The translations under genes were made by a program, and so were the position numbers. From positions 372,001 through 436,000 of the forward strand of contig WLNI01000001.1 of assembly GCA_009699875.1 (NCBI GenBank): DNA of 64,000 nt, given 5' to 3'. Below the pieces are notes generated by a model. That model was not told where the DNA came from. It saw only the letters and a program-made list of their open reading frames with translations, and searched no databases. Shown piece after piece: positions 62,927 to 64,000 of this stretch (position 1 is the first letter of the stretch; every line of letters starts with the position of its first letter). The stretch is from Actinomycetota bacterium. GTDB lineage: Bacteria; Actinomycetota; Acidimicrobiia; Acidimicrobiales; RAAP-2.

Positions 62927-64000
62927 TTAGCGGAGGGAGCGGGGCATATTGAGTCCAAAGATCGCAATGAGATCTCGTTGGATCTCATTGGTTCCACCCC
63001 CAAAGGTGAGGATGACCATGGTTCTGGCGTACATCTCTAAGCGCCCGGCAATAACTGCGGCTGGACTCCCTCGCTTCAAGTAGCCCGCTTGTCCCACCAC
63101 TTCCATGAGAGAGCGGAATGCTCGGAGGTAGTACTCAGTTCCAAAGACTTTGATAATTGAGGCATCAGCGACGTCAAGCTCACCTTGTGTTGCTTGCCAG
63201 GCAACTTTCCAGTTGATGAGTCGAAGGAACTCGAGCTCAGCACTGAGTCTGCCTAGGTGTTCCTGGACCCACTCTTGGTCGATGACTCGACGCCCATCGG
63301 GAAGAGCCGTCTTCGCGGCCCACGCGGTCACGTCAGTGATACAGCGATCAATAATTCCAGGGGCGCACAAGGTCACGCGCTCACGATTCAGTTGGCTCGT
63401 GATCAAGTTCCAGCCCTGATTCTCAAAACCAACCAAGTTTGCAGCCGGCACTCGCACGTCACGGAAAAACGTTGAATTGATGTTGTGCGATGAGGTCAGG
63501 TTCAATGGAACAACTTCGATTCCTGGAGTATCCATCGGAACAACAAAGATCGAAATACCTTTGTGCTTGGGCGCCTCTTGGTCAGTGCGAGCCGCTAGCC
63601 AGATGTAGTCCGCGTCGCCAGCCAAACTCGTCCATGTCTTTTGACCGTTGATGACGTATTCGTCGCCGTCTTTCTCGGCTTTCGTGGTGAGCGACGCCAA
63701 GTCTGTTCCCGCTCCAGGTTCGGAGTATCCGATACAGAAGTGCACGTCACCAGCGAGAATCCGAGGCAAGAAGTCAGCTTTGAGCTCGTCAGAGCCCCAC
63801 TCCATGATGGTCGGCCCAACCGTGTTAATCGTGAGCATGGGAACCGGGGCTCCAGATCGCATGGACTCGTCAAAGAAAATTAACTGTTCAATTGCACTTC
63901 GTCCTTGGCCTCCGTACTCCTTCGGCCAGCCAATGCCCAGCCACCCGTCGGTCGCCATCTGTTTCACGACCGATCGGACCGTTGGCCCTATGCCGTTTGA
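62927..64000 (-). CDS. FadE26-like acyl-CoA dehydrogenase subunit (ChsE4-like), 5' end outside window
   Basis: A partial gene; 357 codons are visible and the frame is open to the right edge, where a usual ACAD would need about 35 more residues. WLGIGWPKEYGGQGRSAIEQ, CIGYSEPGAGTDLASL, DEYVINGQKTWTSLAGDADY and the terminal LTFGGGTNEIQRDLIAIFGL match FadE26. As in the FadE29-like protein, Gly replaces the MCAD catalytic Glu and the RxxFG motif is absent. It is the larger subunit expected to pair with the downstream FadE27-like protein. Confidence 0.86.
   Translation of the reverse strand, partial: SNGIGPTVRSVVKQMATDGWLGIGWPKEYGGQGRSAIEQLIFFDESMRSGAPVPMLTINTVGPTIMEWGSDELKADFLPRILAGDVHFCIGYSEPGAGTDLASLTTKAEKDGDEYVINGQKTWTSLAGDADYIWLAARTDQEAPKHKGISIFVVPMDTPGIEVVPLNLTSSHNINSTFFRDVRVPAANLVGFENQGWNLITSQLNRERVTLCAPGIIDRCITDVTAWAAKTALPDGRRVIDQEWVQEHLGRLSAELEFLRLINWKVAWQATQGELDVADASIIKVFGTEYYLRAFRSLMEVVGQAGYLKRGSPAAVIAGRLEMYARTMVILTFGGGTNEIQRDLIAIFGLNMPRSLR

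Noticed and set aside
1-64000. Insertion sequences, prophage, CRISPR arrays or toxin-antitoxin pairs
   Set aside because: No transposase, integrase, capsid, Cas or recognisable toxin gene and no regular short repeat array was found on either strand.

Overview
The window is chromosomal DNA from an actinomycete-type bacterium (phylum Actinomycetota), most likely of the class Acidimicrobiia. The evidence is the actinobacterial order hrcA-dnaJ-rsmE-HIT, a FolP2-type pteroate synthase, a mycobacterial-type BioB followed by a BsaP-like protein, TreT/GH15 trehalase/polyphosphate glucokinase, an MptB-type mannosyltransferase, several luciferase-like flavin enzymes and many acyl-CoA genes. Base composition is moderate for the phylum. 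Class assignment is inference; a marker-gene tree would settle it.

Layout. 0-13.7 kb: housekeeping genes. A leftward heat-shock/translation unit (hrcA, dnaJ, rsmE, HIT, possible phoH) lies behind a CIRCE operator. It is followed by lepA, rpsT, holA, folP2-type, a thioredoxin-like protein, an APH-like kinase, a PAC2 protein, a YgjP-type metallopeptidase and leuS. 13.7-20 kb: an MFS exporter sits between a decayed half tRNA and an intact tRNA-Ala(GGC), followed by exonuclease III, an aldo/keto reductase, a GC-richer YcnI-like secreted protein and an APC permease. 20-29 kb: nitronate monooxygenase-like enzyme, two GT-C mannosyltransferases, then the trehalose/polyphosphate trio treT, GH15 trehalase and ppgK, and a BlaI-type repressor. 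29-36.5 kb: two cytosolic-type sulfatases, an SRPBCC protein and a haloalkane dehalogenase around a perfect inverted repeat, then a crotonase and an HPP-like membrane protein. 36.6-46 kb: PPK2, LLM flavin enzyme, SDR, amidase, P450, acyl-CoA dehydrogenase, bioB-bsaP facing bioD, and an archaeal-type riboflavin synthase.

46-64 kb is the most coherent region. It resembles the steroid (cholesterol) side-chain catabolism genes of Mycobacterium and Rhodococcus: FadD19-like and FadD17-like CoA ligases; two paired heteromeric acyl-CoA dehydrogenases (FadE29/FadE28-like and FadE26/FadE27-like); ChsH2 (MaoC+DUF35), ChsH1 (MaoC) and the aldolase Ltp2. The inferred work-flow is CoA activation of the side-chain acid, dehydrogenation, hydration and retro-aldol cleavage to androstenedione and propionyl-CoA. 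In the divergent promoter region two sequences match the published KstR operator TnnAACnnGTTnnA at every fixed position, one in front of the igr-like operon and one in front of two luciferase-like flavin enzymes. The steroid regulon in this lineage therefore appears to be KstR-controlled and to include two flavoenzymes not normally listed in it.

No insertion sequence, phage gene, CRISPR array, rRNA or replication origin was recognised.
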